From Kordia periserrulae (GTDB lineage: Bacteria; Bacteroidota; Bacteroidia; Flavobacteriales; Flavobacteriaceae): a DNA stretch of 64,000 nt. This document shows, in pieces, positions 18,313-27,427 of this stretch. A program made the position numbers and the translations under genes. Location: the NCBI RefSeq assembly GCF_003054265.1, contig NZ_QBKT01000006.1, positions 124,001 through 188,000 on the forward strand, in the 5' to 3' direction. A model generated the notes under the pieces. It was given only the letters and a program-made list of their open reading frames with translations, was not told the DNA's origin and did no database searches. The first letter of the stretch is position 1; each line of letters begins with the position of its first letter.

Positions 18313-19155
18313 TTAGTCATTCTGAATGACATAAATGAGCGAAGAATACTCAGAAGACGACTTGGCTTTGAGATTTGACAAAAATCCTCTGTAAAATCCT
18401 TTGATCGGATTCATTTTGCCATTTTTGTGTTTTTCGGAAAGCAGACTTACATAATAGGCATCAAATTTCATTGGTAAGATTTTTACTACTTTCATATTTT
18501 CTTTCTGAAAAAGCTTTTTTATAGATGTTTGAGAAAAATGCCATAAGTGTCGTGGAACATCATAGGCTGCCCAAAATTCTTTGTAATGTTTTGCATCATG
18601 ACTTTTGAAATTCGGCACCGCAATAAAAATAGTTCCGTTCGGTTTGAGCAATCTCTTTAACGTTTGAATCTGCTCAGACAAATTTGGAACGTGTTCCAAT
18701 ACATGCCACATCGTAATCGCATCAAAACTTTCATTCGGAATTTGAGAAAGGTATTCGTTGGTTTCAATTTTGGTAGCTGTTTTTTTAGAAGCAATTTTTC
18801 GTGCTTGCGCATCAGGTTCTACTCCTGCAATTTCCCAATGTCTTTTTTTGGCGATTGCTAAAAAGTCACCTGTTCCACATCCAATGTCTAATAATTTTTT
18901 AGTATCACTTTTTGTGTGTTGCTCTACAAGCTTTATTTTTTTGGAAAGCATATACGAGCGAACCCAATGATAGATTTTTTCAAAGAGATTGCGTTTGGCG
19001 TCGGTATGCGAAATGTAATCTTCACTTTCGTAATACGAACCTAATTTTTCCAAGCTCGGTTGCGGTTCGGTTTTGTATAGTTCCAAAACGGCATCAAAAA
19101 CCAGTTGAAATTCTTCTCCTGAAACGGAATAATCTTTTACGCTCTTATTTTCCAT
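18313..19155 (-). CDS. Class I SAM-dependent methyltransferase
   Basis: 280 aa. Motif I is LLDIGCGTGDFLAIA (near residue 88), the acidic loop is GVEPDAQ, and motif IV is DAITMWHVLEHVPN. This is a Methyltransf_11/23-type fold. The substrate is unknown; such proteins beside envelope genes often act on lipids or sugars, but nothing here decides it. A parS-like palindrome lies 18 bases upstream of the start. Confidence 0.85.
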   Translation of the reverse strand: MENKSVKDYSVSGEEFQLVFDAVLELYKTEPQPSLEKLGSYYESEDYISHTDAKRNLFEKIYHWVRSYMLSKKIKLVEQHTKSDTKKLLDIGCGTGDFLAIAKKRHWEIAGVEPDAQARKIASKKTATKIETNEYLSQIPNESFDAITMWHVLEHVPNLSEQIQTLKRLLKPNGTIFIAVPNFKSHDAKHYKEFWAAYDVPRHLWHFSQTSIKKLFQKENMKVVKILPMKFDAYYVSLLSEKHKNGKMNPIKGFYRGFLSNLKAKSSSEYSSLIYVIQND

Positions 19156-19173
19156 TGTTAGTTTTCTGCGATA

Positions 19174-19189
19174 TGTTCCACGTGGAACA
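19174..19189. other. parS-like palindrome 1
   Basis: TGTTCCACGTGGAACA, a perfect 16-base palindrome (18 bases with flanks). It matches the known ParB-binding parS form, for example that of Pseudomonas. It lies in the gap upstream of the methyltransferase gene. Confidence 0.85.
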
Positions 19190-19197
19190 TTTTATTT

Positions 19198-19222
19198 TTA
19201 TAGTGTTCTCGACTGCGCTCGA
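19198..19222. repeat. Short palindromic dispersed-type repeat
   Basis: GTTCTCGACTGCGCTCGAACGG contains the inverted arms TTCTCGA and TCGAACG. This is a word typical of intergenic repeats in Flavobacteria. No second copy was seen in the window. Confidence 0.3.
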
Positions 19223-19273
19223 ACGGACAAATTGCCTTTCGTTTACAAATGTATGTTGATTATTGAAATTTTG

Positions 19274-20113
19274 TTAATCATACTTTGCAAAATCAAAACT
19301 CATATCGTATTGATCGATATAATTATCAAAATTCATCTTTTTAAAAAATTTGTGCATATTTTGATTTTCTGAATCGATATTGATGATATTATAATTTCCG
19401 TTTGGCAATCCTGAAAATAAAACAGTACCATATTTTTCCCAATTATTATTTTTTACACCAAGTCTGTGAATTCTTTTTGAAGTTTTATGAAAAATCAAAT
19501 AAGCAACGCGTTCTTTTGTATCAAAAATGGAAAGAGCAATTAAATTGTGTTTGTACTTTTCTAAAAAATGATCTTGATTTTCTATAGAAGGAAGATAATT
19601 CTGCAAAAGACTAAAGTCTGAGAACTTAAAATCAGTTTTCGTTTCGATTTCAAACTCAGTTTCAACTTCGATGCCTTTCCACTCAAATTTATATAAGTGA
19701 TATTTTTTATCAATTGAAAAACCTACTTTTTGATACGCCGCAATGGCACGTTCATTATTGGTAATGCATTCCAATGTGCTTTTTTGAATTCCTTTTTCTT
19801 TTAAAACAGCAATCGCTTTTTCATATAATTTAGTCAGCAAACCTTGTCTTCGATATTTCGGAATGATTCCCGTAGAAGCATTGTACGCTACTTTAGTTTC
19901 TCTATAAAAATTGATGGCGTGAATAAGGAATCCGACAAGTTCATTTTTGTCAAAAACACCAAAAGATAATGTATAATCCACACCAGAAGCTACCCAACGT
20001 TCATTTACATATTCTTCTGTAAAATTAATCGGCACAAAGTAATCTGAAAAGGCATGATTGAGTGTTGAAACAATCGTTGAAATCGGTGTATGTGCTAAAG
20101 ATTTAATTTCCAT
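19274..20113 (-). CDS. GNAT-family N-acetyltransferase
   Basis: 279 aa. The N-terminal GNAT domain (about 1-150) shows the acetyl-CoA loop IIPKYRRQGLLTKLYEKA and the terminal motif NERAIAAYQKVGFSI. A second, less conserved domain follows (about 160-279). The acceptor is unknown. It lies between two parS-like sites, upstream of the methyltransferase and downstream of mnmG on the same strand. Confidence 0.85.
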   Translation of the reverse strand: MEIKSLAHTPISTIVSTLNHAFSDYFVPINFTEEYVNERWVASGVDYTLSFGVFDKNELVGFLIHAINFYRETKVAYNASTGIIPKYRRQGLLTKLYEKAIAVLKEKGIQKSTLECITNNERAIAAYQKVGFSIDKKYHLYKFEWKGIEVETEFEIETKTDFKFSDFSLLQNYLPSIENQDHFLEKYKHNLIALSIFDTKERVAYLIFHKTSKRIHRLGVKNNNWEKYGTVLFSGLPNGNYNIINIDSENQNMHKFFKKMNFDNYIDQYDMSFDFAKYD

Positions 20114-20121
20114 AAAAAAAG

Positions 20122-20137
20122 TGTTCCACGTGGAACA
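20122..20137. other. parS-like palindrome 2
   Basis: The same TGTTCCACGTGGAACA word, here inside the 18-base palindrome GTGTTCCACGTGGAACAC. It lies in the 34-base gap between mnmG and the GNAT gene. Confidence 0.85.
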
Positions 20138-20147
20138 CTTGCGTTTT

Positions 20148-22019
20148 TTATCTATTCAAATATACCAACATCACACTAATATCACTTGGCGAAACACCAC
20201 TAATCCGCGATGCCTGTGACAAGTTTACAGGACGAATTTTAGATAGCTTTTGTCGCGCTTCCATCGACAGATTTGTCAATCCGTCGTATTCAAAATCGGC
20301 TGGAATCTTGACGCGCTCCAAGTTATTTAATTTGTCCGCATTGCTTTTTTCTTTATTGATATACCCTGCATATTTTACCTGAACTTCCGTTTGCTCTAAG
20401 ACATCTTTGTTTAAATCATGTTCCGAAATATATTCTGAAACAGACGCAACTTTTCGCATATCGTCCATGCTGATATTTGGACGCGCAAATATCTTAAACA
20501 TCTTGTCTTGCTGCTTTACTGTAGACGACTTTTTCTCTTCTAAAATCGGATTGATTTCTTCTGGTTTAACACTTGTTTCTCTAAAGAATTGAATAAACGC
20601 TTCAGATTTTTGCTTCTTATCTTCCATTGCGCGCAAACGTTCTTCACTAGCCAAACCGAGTTCATAACCAACAGGCGTCAACCTGAAATCTGCATTATCC
20701 TGACGCAATAACGTTCTGTATTCAGCTCTTGAAGTAAACATACGATACGGTTCTTCCGTTCCTTTTGTGATTAAATCATCAATTAAAACTCCGATGTACG
20801 CTTCGTTTCTTTTTAGGATAAATTCGTCGCGTTCTTGTACTTTTAATGCAGCATTAATTCCAGCCATCAAACCTTGCGAAGCTGCTTCTTCATATCCAGT
20901 TGTTCCGTTGATTTGTCCTGCAAAAAACAATCCATCTACTATTTTAGTTTCTAGCGTATGCTTTAATTGCGTTGGTGGAAAATAATCGTATTCAATAGCA
21001 TATCCAGGTCTAAAGAATTTGACATTTTCAAAACCAGCCACAGATTTAAGAGCTTTGAATTGTACGTCTTCTGGAAGCGATGTTGAGAAGCCATTTACAT
21101 AAACCTCAACCGTATTCCAACCTTCAGGTTCCACAAACAATTGGTGTCTATCTTTATCTGCAAAACGATTGATTTTATCTTCAATGGAAGGACAATAGCG
21201 CGGTCCAATCGACTTGATTCTTCCGTTAAACATAGGCGATCTGTCGAAACCTTCACGCAGTAAATCGTGCACTTCTGGAGACGTGTAAGTCATGTGACAG
21301 GCACGTTGTTCTTTGAGTGGTTTTGTTGCTTTTAGGTAGGAGAATTTATCAGGATGTTCGTCACCTGGCTGAATGATCATTTTAGAATAATCTAACGAGC
21401 GACCATCCACACGTGGCGGCGTTCCTGTTTTCATTCTACCCGATTCAAAACCTAATGCAACAAGTTCTTCTGTAATTCCCGTTGCTGCCTTCTCTCCTGC
21501 TCTTCCACCACCAAAATTTTTATCGCCAATATGAATCAATCCGTTGAGGAAAGTTCCATTGGTTAGCACTACCGTTTTGGAACGAATTTCCAATCCTAAC
21601 GAAGTTTTTACACCTTTGATTTTTCCGCCTTCTATGATTAATCCGCGTACCATTTCTTGATAGAAATCTAAGCTTTCGGTACGTTCTAACATCAAACGCC
21701 ATTCTTCTGCAAACCGCATTCGGTCACTTTGCGCACGCGGCGACCACATGGCAGGGCCTTTCGATTTGTTCAACATTTTGAATTGTATCGCAGAGTTGTC
21801 TGTTACAATTCCACTATAGCCACCAAGTGCATCTATTTCGCGCACAATTTGTCCTTTGGCAATTCCACCCATGGCAGGATTGCAAGACATTTGTGCAATG
21901 TTTTGAAGATTCATCGTAATGAGCAACGTTTTGCTTCCCATGTTGGCAGCCGCAGCCGCAGCTTCTGAACCTGCGTGTCCAGCACCAACCACAATCACAT
22001 CATATTCCGTAGTAAACAT
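20148..22019 (-). CDS. mnmG: tRNA uridine-5-carboxymethylaminomethyl modification enzyme
   Basis: 623 aa, full length. It is an FAD enzyme that with MnmE modifies U34 of tRNA. The N-terminal dinucleotide loop is VGAGHAGSEAAAAAA, followed by QMSCNPAMGGIAKGQIVREIDALGG, the FAD-binding GTFLNGLIHIGDK and FRPGYAIEYDY, and a C-terminal helical MnmE-binding part ending RISGVSPSDISVMLVYL. In many bacteria mnmG (gidA) lies near oriC, and parS-like sites flank it here. Confidence 0.97.
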   Translation of the reverse strand: MFTTEYDVIVVGAGHAGSEAAAAAANMGSKTLLITMNLQNIAQMSCNPAMGGIAKGQIVREIDALGGYSGIVTDNSAIQFKMLNKSKGPAMWSPRAQSDRMRFAEEWRLMLERTESLDFYQEMVRGLIIEGGKIKGVKTSLGLEIRSKTVVLTNGTFLNGLIHIGDKNFGGGRAGEKAATGITEELVALGFESGRMKTGTPPRVDGRSLDYSKMIIQPGDEHPDKFSYLKATKPLKEQRACHMTYTSPEVHDLLREGFDRSPMFNGRIKSIGPRYCPSIEDKINRFADKDRHQLFVEPEGWNTVEVYVNGFSTSLPEDVQFKALKSVAGFENVKFFRPGYAIEYDYFPPTQLKHTLETKIVDGLFFAGQINGTTGYEEAASQGLMAGINAALKVQERDEFILKRNEAYIGVLIDDLITKGTEEPYRMFTSRAEYRTLLRQDNADFRLTPVGYELGLASEERLRAMEDKKQKSEAFIQFFRETSVKPEEINPILEEKKSSTVKQQDKMFKIFARPNISMDDMRKVASVSEYISEHDLNKDVLEQTEVQVKYAGYINKEKSNADKLNNLERVKIPADFEYDGLTNLSMEARQKLSKIRPVNLSQASRISGVSPSDISVMLVYLNR

Positions 22020-22059
22020 ATTCTAACGATTGAAATTCTTATAATTTTTATTGAGTCAT

Positions 22060-22482
22060 TTACGATTGTTCCACGTGGAACATTTGAAGTTTTTCGTTTT
22101 CTTTAGCGGTCATTTCATCTTGTTCTGTCTCGGTTTTGTCTTTGTATCCACAATAGTGCAAAACACCATGAACCATCACGCGACGCAATTCTTCTTCAAA
22201 TGAAACCTTGAAATCTTCAGCATTATCAGCTACACGTTCCACAGAGATAAATATATCGCCGTGCAGTTCATTTCCAACCGAATTGTCAAAGCTAATGATA
22301 TCCGTTAACGTGTCGTGATTTAGAAATTCTACATTCAGTTTGTGTAGATAATCGTCGTCACAAAATATATAATTGATATCACCTTCACGCTTATTTTCTG
22401 ATGCGATTACGTTGCCAATCCAAGCTTGAATTTGTGCTTCATTTGGAAGCTCGAATTCTGTTTCATAATGAAAACTAATCAT
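22060..22482 (-). CDS. ybeY: Endoribonuclease YbeY, rRNA maturation
   Basis: 140 aa. It is a single-strand RNase for 16S rRNA processing and ribosome quality control. The metal motif is HGVLHYCGYKDK. The first two His are present, while the usual third His (GYDH) is replaced by KD, a variant I know from other Bacteroidetes sequences. The last codons, for MFHVEQS, are formed by a parS-like palindrome. The start overlaps the end of the DUF4175 gene by 8 bases. Confidence 0.93.
   Translation of the reverse strand: MISFHYETEFELPNEAQIQAWIGNVIASENKREGDINYIFCDDDYLHKLNVEFLNHDTLTDIISFDNSVGNELHGDIFISVERVADNAEDFKVSFEEELRRVMVHGVLHYCGYKDKTETEQDEMTAKENEKLQMFHVEQS
22067..22082. other. parS-like palindrome 3, inside the ybeY 3' end
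   Basis: TGTTCCACGTGGAACA is embedded in coding sequence. On the minus strand it encodes most of MFHVEQ just before the ybeY stop. Confidence 0.85.
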
Positions 22483-25400
22483 CCTTCTTTTTGAAATACT
22501 CTTGTACTTTCTTTTTGTAATTATTTCGCAAAGGTAATACTTGTCTGTTTAATATTTCAATTTGATTGAAATACTGTCGCACATCAGGCATTTTTTCGTT
22601 TGTAGTATTGTTATAATCTGTACGATTTGTGGTAGATTCTCGTTTGGATTCTTTCTCTTGTTCGAAAGCAGCTTTGTCTAGTTTTTGCAATTGATATTTG
22701 AGCTCAATCATCTTTTTCATGGTTTCGTCATTAAAGCCTCGCTCTAATAATTCTGTTTCTACTTCCTCCATTTGTTTCAACAATTCCACCGCTTGTGGGT
22801 CGTTGATTTTTTCTCCAAATTTATCTTTCAATTGCTGCTCTAATTGATTGCGTAATTGTTGTTGTTGCTTGTAAATATCATAGAGTTTTTCAGATTCGTA
22901 TTCGCTTCCACTACCAGATCCGCCGCCAGTTTTACCATTTTCTCCATCTTTTCCTTCTTTTTCACCTTTGCCTTTGTCTCCTTCTTCCTTGCCGCCTTCT
23001 TTGCCATCTTTTCCGTCTTTTCCTTGCCCTTCTTGCTTCATTCCTTGCTGCATCTGTTTATTGATATCTTCCTGCGATTGAATGATGTCTGGCAACTGAA
23101 ACCCTTTTCCTTGACCTTGATTTTGTCCACTTTGTCCCATGCCATTTGAACCTTGTCCTTGCCCTTGTCCCATACTTTGATTCATGTTGTCTAAGGCTTC
23201 GCTAAGAAAGTCTGCAAGTTTGTTGGTAGATGTCAACGCATACTGCTGAGAAGCAACGCCACGATAGACATTGTTTTCCGCTAATTGCTCTAAAGATTTG
23301 TCAATATTGTAATAAATTTCTGTAATTTCACCATTGATGCGTTCTGAAATTGTTGGCTGACGTAACGACAAAGCAAACAAGCTATCATCTACGTGTTCAA
23401 ACATTTTACGAAGTTCTTTTTGGCGTTTGAGCTTTGCTGCATAACTCGCATTAGTGTTGTCAATTTCTTTAAAACCGTTCATCAAATTTTCTTCATCAAA
23501 AGAAAATAATAACAAGTTGTCCAATATTTGACGTAACATTTCAGCGTCTTCTTGTATGCTTTCTTGTCCGCTCATTTGCATCGCACTTTGCATACTTTTG
23601 CTCATACGCTGCATTTTTTGTGCTGCTTTTTTCTGTTTTTGTTGAGCACTTTTCTGCTGCTCACTTTTTTGTTGTTCACTTTTGGACTCTTCACTTTTTT
23701 CCAAATCGTCCGTAGCATCTTGCTGTTCTTGTTTGATGTCTTCTTCGTCTTCTTTGCTGCGTTCTAAGTCTAAAGGTTTTTTGAGTTTGTTATTTTCTTC
23801 ATCTAATTCGTCCATTTGCTTTTGCAAATCTTCAAACTTTTTATTCAGCTCTTCTTGCTTTTCTTTGGTATTTTCTTCGCCCGTTTTTTTCGAAAGTTCC
23901 TCCTGCTCTTTTGCCAATTCTTGTAATTCTCGTTGAATTTTCTCAGCTTTCTTCGTTACATAATAACGTTTGGTCAACTCTAAAATTTGTTGCAGATTCT
24001 TTTTAATGTTTTGTTGTTGCTTTCCGAGTTCTTCTAACTTTTCTTGTAATTCTTCTTCACTGATTTTTTCAGCTAATTTTTTTAGCTCTTCCATCAGTTT
24101 TTCGTTCTTCTCCAATTCCTTTTGTTGACGTTCTAGACGTTCTTTTAACAATTCTTTATCAACATCATCTTTTGTTTCTTCTTTTTGAAATTCTTCTAAG
24201 TTTTGTTCTAATTGCTCCGAGAATTTCTTCATCATTTCATCACTTTGTTCTTGTCGTTGCAAGAATTTTTCCAGCTTTTTACGATCGTTGAAATTCAGTT
24301 CACTTTTCTCTTTTTGATTTTGCGTAATCTTTTTGAGTTCGTCTTGTTGCTTTTGTAATTTTTCTAGGGATTTATCTAAATCTTTAATAGTTTCGTTTTG
24401 CTGTTGCAACTGCTCTGTTTGCAATTCCGTATCCGTTAATTTTCTATAATTGAATATTTCACTTTTTACTTTTTTTCCACCACGAATTCCATCGTTGTCG
24501 GTCAATTCAAAATAGAATTCATAATTCACGCCTTTTGCTAACTCTAGATTTCCTGGAAATGTATATTGAAATTGGTCAATGTTTGAGGTACTAATTGGAA
24601 TGTTTTCTTTTGACTTCTCCTCTACGCGTTCGGCTGGATAATACACCAACTGCAAACGCTTTAAGCCGTAATCGTCCGACACTTGTCCTAAGAAATACAT
24701 CGTTCTTCCGTCAATAGAATCGCGTTTGGATTGTAATTCCAATTTTGGATATTCATCACGAATCACGTTAATGTTAAATCCTAAATTTTCATAGTTCTGA
24801 AGTTCATCATTACTTGTGCTTATTTGATAATCCAATTGCTGAAAAATGCTCTTTTCAAGCTTGAATTCGTCTGCTTCTTTGGCAAACGTATAGGTAGAAT
24901 CTTTTGAGATTAATTCTAGTTTGTTGGTTTGTTTTGCCTTGGCTTGCCAAGTAATTTTAGTGCCTTCTGGAATGGTTGCGTTCCCTGTGCTTTGTAGTAC
25001 TTCATCTTTTCGTTTGGTGTACGCAGGATAATCCAACACCATTTGAAAATTCACCAACGATGGTACTTTTACTACATCTAACGTATAGGGTTTTGAGGTA
25101 ACTTCATTCGCGTTGAGCGTAAATGTAGTTGCTTCTTTGGGTTGTGTAAAGGTGTATTCAAACGTTCCAATACCTTTGTTTTGAAGGAAATAGGTTTCAT
25201 CATCTACGGTGATTTGTACTTCCTCGGGAATGACATCGCCCAACGTTTGTACTTTTAGTGTATATGACTGATTTTCAATAGCTTGCAAACTATCATTGAC
25301 AACGATAAATTGGAAAGGCGCTGGCGGTTCATAGGCGGTTTTGTAGTTGACCACACGCTCGTAGCTTTGGCTAAATAACGAACTATTTCCCGAAATCCAC

Positions 25401-25900
25401 ACAAAAAGCACAATGGCTAATGGTAGCAGTGCATATTTCGCGTATTTAATATTTTTCTTGAAATTAATCGCTACTTGAAACGGAATGGGTTGTAATTCTT
25501 TCGATTTTTGTTCGATACTTGCCAACAGCAATTCCGATTCTTGAGACGCTTCTGACAGTTGCAAAACGTTCAACAATTTGTCATTCACTTCTGGGAAATG
25601 ATTCCCGATAATGGTAGATGCCTCTTTGAAACTGATGCCTTGCTGCAGCTTGAATAGTTTTGTCAACGGCAGCACGATGAATTTCGCGAAAAGCGACAAC
25701 TCTACCGCAATAAAAATCCAAAATAAGGCTGTTCGTGCGCCTGTGCTGAGCCATAGAAAATGTTCCACCAATAGCGTAATGATAAAATATAAGAGTCCGA
25801 TACTAAAAAATAGTATGGCTCCTTTTATGAGTTCGTTTGTGTAATATTTGGTCACAAACTGACTTAATTTCTTCTGTATGTGTTCGTATGCCTTCATCAT
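22475..25900 (-). CDS. DUF4175-type large membrane protein with coiled coils
   Basis: 1141 aa. Two membrane helices lie near the N-terminus (about 24-46 and 54-76) and another at about 150-170. An Ig-like extracytoplasmic part (about 180-470) is followed by a very long Glu/Lys/Gln coiled coil (about 470-760), low-complexity GQGQG and GKDGKEGG stretches (about 930-1010) and a C-terminal charged tail. Size and layout match the Bacteroidetes DUF4175 family, which has no firm function. Two adjacent ATG codons are possible starts. Translation is probably coupled to ybeY. Confidence 0.85.
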   Translation of the reverse strand: MMKAYEHIQKKLSQFVTKYYTNELIKGAILFFSIGLLYFIITLLVEHFLWLSTGARTALFWIFIAVELSLFAKFIVLPLTKLFKLQQGISFKEASTIIGNHFPEVNDKLLNVLQLSEASQESELLLASIEQKSKELQPIPFQVAINFKKNIKYAKYALLPLAIVLFVWISGNSSLFSQSYERVVNYKTAYEPPAPFQFIVVNDSLQAIENQSYTLKVQTLGDVIPEEVQITVDDETYFLQNKGIGTFEYTFTQPKEATTFTLNANEVTSKPYTLDVVKVPSLVNFQMVLDYPAYTKRKDEVLQSTGNATIPEGTKITWQAKAKQTNKLELISKDSTYTFAKEADEFKLEKSIFQQLDYQISTSNDELQNYENLGFNINVIRDEYPKLELQSKRDSIDGRTMYFLGQVSDDYGLKRLQLVYYPAERVEEKSKENIPISTSNIDQFQYTFPGNLELAKGVNYEFYFELTDNDGIRGGKKVKSEIFNYRKLTDTELQTEQLQQQNETIKDLDKSLEKLQKQQDELKKITQNQKEKSELNFNDRKKLEKFLQRQEQSDEMMKKFSEQLEQNLEEFQKEETKDDVDKELLKERLERQQKELEKNEKLMEELKKLAEKISEEELQEKLEELGKQQQNIKKNLQQILELTKRYYVTKKAEKIQRELQELAKEQEELSKKTGEENTKEKQEELNKKFEDLQKQMDELDEENNKLKKPLDLERSKEDEEDIKQEQQDATDDLEKSEESKSEQQKSEQQKSAQQKQKKAAQKMQRMSKSMQSAMQMSGQESIQEDAEMLRQILDNLLLFSFDEENLMNGFKEIDNTNASYAAKLKRQKELRKMFEHVDDSLFALSLRQPTISERINGEITEIYYNIDKSLEQLAENNVYRGVASQQYALTSTNKLADFLSEALDNMNQSMGQGQGQGSNGMGQSGQNQGQGKGFQLPDIIQSQEDINKQMQQGMKQEGQGKDGKDGKEGGKEEGDKGKGEKEGKDGENGKTGGGSGSGSEYESEKLYDIYKQQQQLRNQLEQQLKDKFGEKINDPQAVELLKQMEEVETELLERGFNDETMKKMIELKYQLQKLDKAAFEQEKESKRESTTNRTDYNNTTNEKMPDVRQYFNQIEILNRQVLPLRNNYKKKVQEYFKKKDD

Positions 25901-26010
25901 ATAACTGATAAAAGTAACATATTTAGCGAATTAATAGTATGCAGAACTTGTTAAAGATTCTGTAAGATTTTTGAAAAACATCCTACTAAGGCAACATAAA
26001 CAAGCCAATT

Positions 26011-26838
26011 ATGAGAAATTTTTATACGATTATCGCACTTTTTTGTTCAGGAATCGTGTTTGCACAAAGTCCTTGGACACAAGAAAAAGGAAAGTTTTAC
26101 ACACAACTTTCGTTCACAACCATTTCAAATTATGATGAAGTTTTCGGTACTCCAGACTATCAAACCGACCGTGAAATTACCGACAATACCCTACAATTAT
26201 ATGGAGAATACGGAATATCAAACAAAACAACGTTAATTTTTAATGTCCCGCTAAAGCTTATCAGTACAAACGATGTGGTTGGTGGCACAGCTTTTATTTC
26301 GGAAGATTCAAAGACTGCCTTTGGAAATATTTCGGTGGGAATTCGTCATCAGTTTTACAAGAAAAAATGGTTGATTTCTGGACAATTGAATATCAAAGCC
26401 AACACCAGTACTTTTGAAGCCGCTTCGGGCATTAGAACGGGAGAAGATGCATGGAGCTTTACGCCTACCCTAAATATTGGACGCAGTTTTGACAAATTTT
26501 ACATTCAAGCCTTTACTGGAATTGATTTGAGAACGAACAATTACAGCAACAATTTTAAAATTGGTGGGGAAATTGGAACCAAAGTACATTCTAAAATTTG
26601 GTTAATTGGTTTTGTAGATATTGTCAATTCGTTCAACGATGGCGATGTGAACTTACCTTTGTCCAATCTCGCGACAGCGTTATACGTCAACAATCAAGAA
26701 TACGGAGCGTTTGGCTTGAAAGCCATTGGAGAAATCAACAATTCGTTTGGAGGAATTGTAACGTTTGGTGGCGCATTTTCAGGAAATAATGTTGCCAAAC
26801 AAGCCGCGTTGACGTTTGGGTTGTATAAGCGGTTTTGA
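26011..26838 (+). CDS. Outer-membrane beta-barrel protein
   Basis: 275 aa. The signal peptide is MRNFYTIIALFCSGIVFAQ. The mature protein is alternating polar/hydrophobic beta strands and ends in Phe (GLYKRF), a BamA-recognition feature of barrels. It resembles the phenol-degradation-type (MetA-like) transporter barrels, but the substrate is not readable. It stands alone, divergent from the DUF4175 gene. Confidence 0.75.
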   Translation: MRNFYTIIALFCSGIVFAQSPWTQEKGKFYTQLSFTTISNYDEVFGTPDYQTDREITDNTLQLYGEYGISNKTTLIFNVPLKLISTNDVVGGTAFISEDSKTAFGNISVGIRHQFYKKKWLISGQLNIKANTSTFEAASGIRTGEDAWSFTPTLNIGRSFDKFYIQAFTGIDLRTNNYSNNFKIGGEIGTKVHSKIWLIGFVDIVNSFNDGDVNLPLSNLATALYVNNQEYGAFGLKAIGEINNSFGGIVTFGGAFSGNNVAKQAALTFGLYKRF

Positions 26839-26848
26839 ATACTATAAT

Positions 26849-27421
26849 CTAAATCCAACGCAATAACGCACCATAAATTTTCCATACATTATTTTCTTTT
26901 TTATAAATATTTATAAAACCAGCTCCGCCTTCGGAGTTGCTTGGAACAAGTGCATATTTTCCATCCTTAGTGAAAACTGGTAAAGCCGCATGATATGTAT
27001 GATGATCATACAGTTGTACCAAACGACTTTTTTTAGCATCCCTTTCTCTTTTAGATTTGAATTTTTCAGAAATAAGTTCTTTTTCAAGTAATTCTATGTG
27101 AACTTGAAATTTTTGTTGCTTATAATATGCTAAGGCATCATCATCAAAAAATTGCCCAAATATTTCTTTATCAGCTCCAGGATTTTGTGACTCCAATTTA
27201 TTTTTAATTGATAGATTAAATTCCTCCCTAGGGTGAATTTGAAAATAAATAAAATCTTTTTTATACCAAGTTCTTCGTTTAGAATTAAGAGTAAACTGGG
27301 TGTCAAGATGTAGTTTTAAGACTGCTTTAATATCCTTCAATCTAGTTTGCTCAGCGTCTTTAGTTGCTACACAAGATATAACTACACCGAAAATTAATAT
27401 TATGATTATATATTTTTTCAT
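26849..27421 (-). CDS. Small lipoprotein, partner of the HExxH lipoprotein
   Basis: 190 aa. Lipoprotein signal MKKYIIIILIFGVVISC. The mature part is charged and ends in a beta-rich domain (ALVPSNSEGGAGFINIYKKENNVWKIYGALL). No family is recognised. It lies 6 bases past the stop of the 578-aa modular lipoprotein, mirroring the pair at 1-1715. A partner or immunity role is inferred from position only. Confidence 0.7.
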   Translation of the reverse strand: MKKYIIIILIFGVVISCVATKDAEQTRLKDIKAVLKLHLDTQFTLNSKRRTWYKKDFIYFQIHPREEFNLSIKNKLESQNPGADKEIFGQFFDDDALAYYKQQKFQVHIELLEKELISEKFKSKRERDAKKSRLVQLYDHHTYHAALPVFTKDGKYALVPSNSEGGAGFINIYKKENNVWKIYGALLRWI

Positions 27422-27427
27422 GAGTTT

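Noticed and set aside
18912-19259. Plus-strand open frame containing FHVEHF
   Set aside because: It is an antisense shadow over the methyltransferase N-terminus and parS-like site 1; its residues arise from the palindrome.
22130-22180. YbeY thought inactive because the third His is missing
   Set aside because: The KD variant at this place is, as far as I know, usual in Bacteroidetes YbeY, so it is no sign of decay.
22856-23936. Several plus-strand frames rich in Phe/Ser
   Set aside because: They are antisense to the low-complexity Glu/Lys coiled coil of the DUF4175 protein and have no family features.
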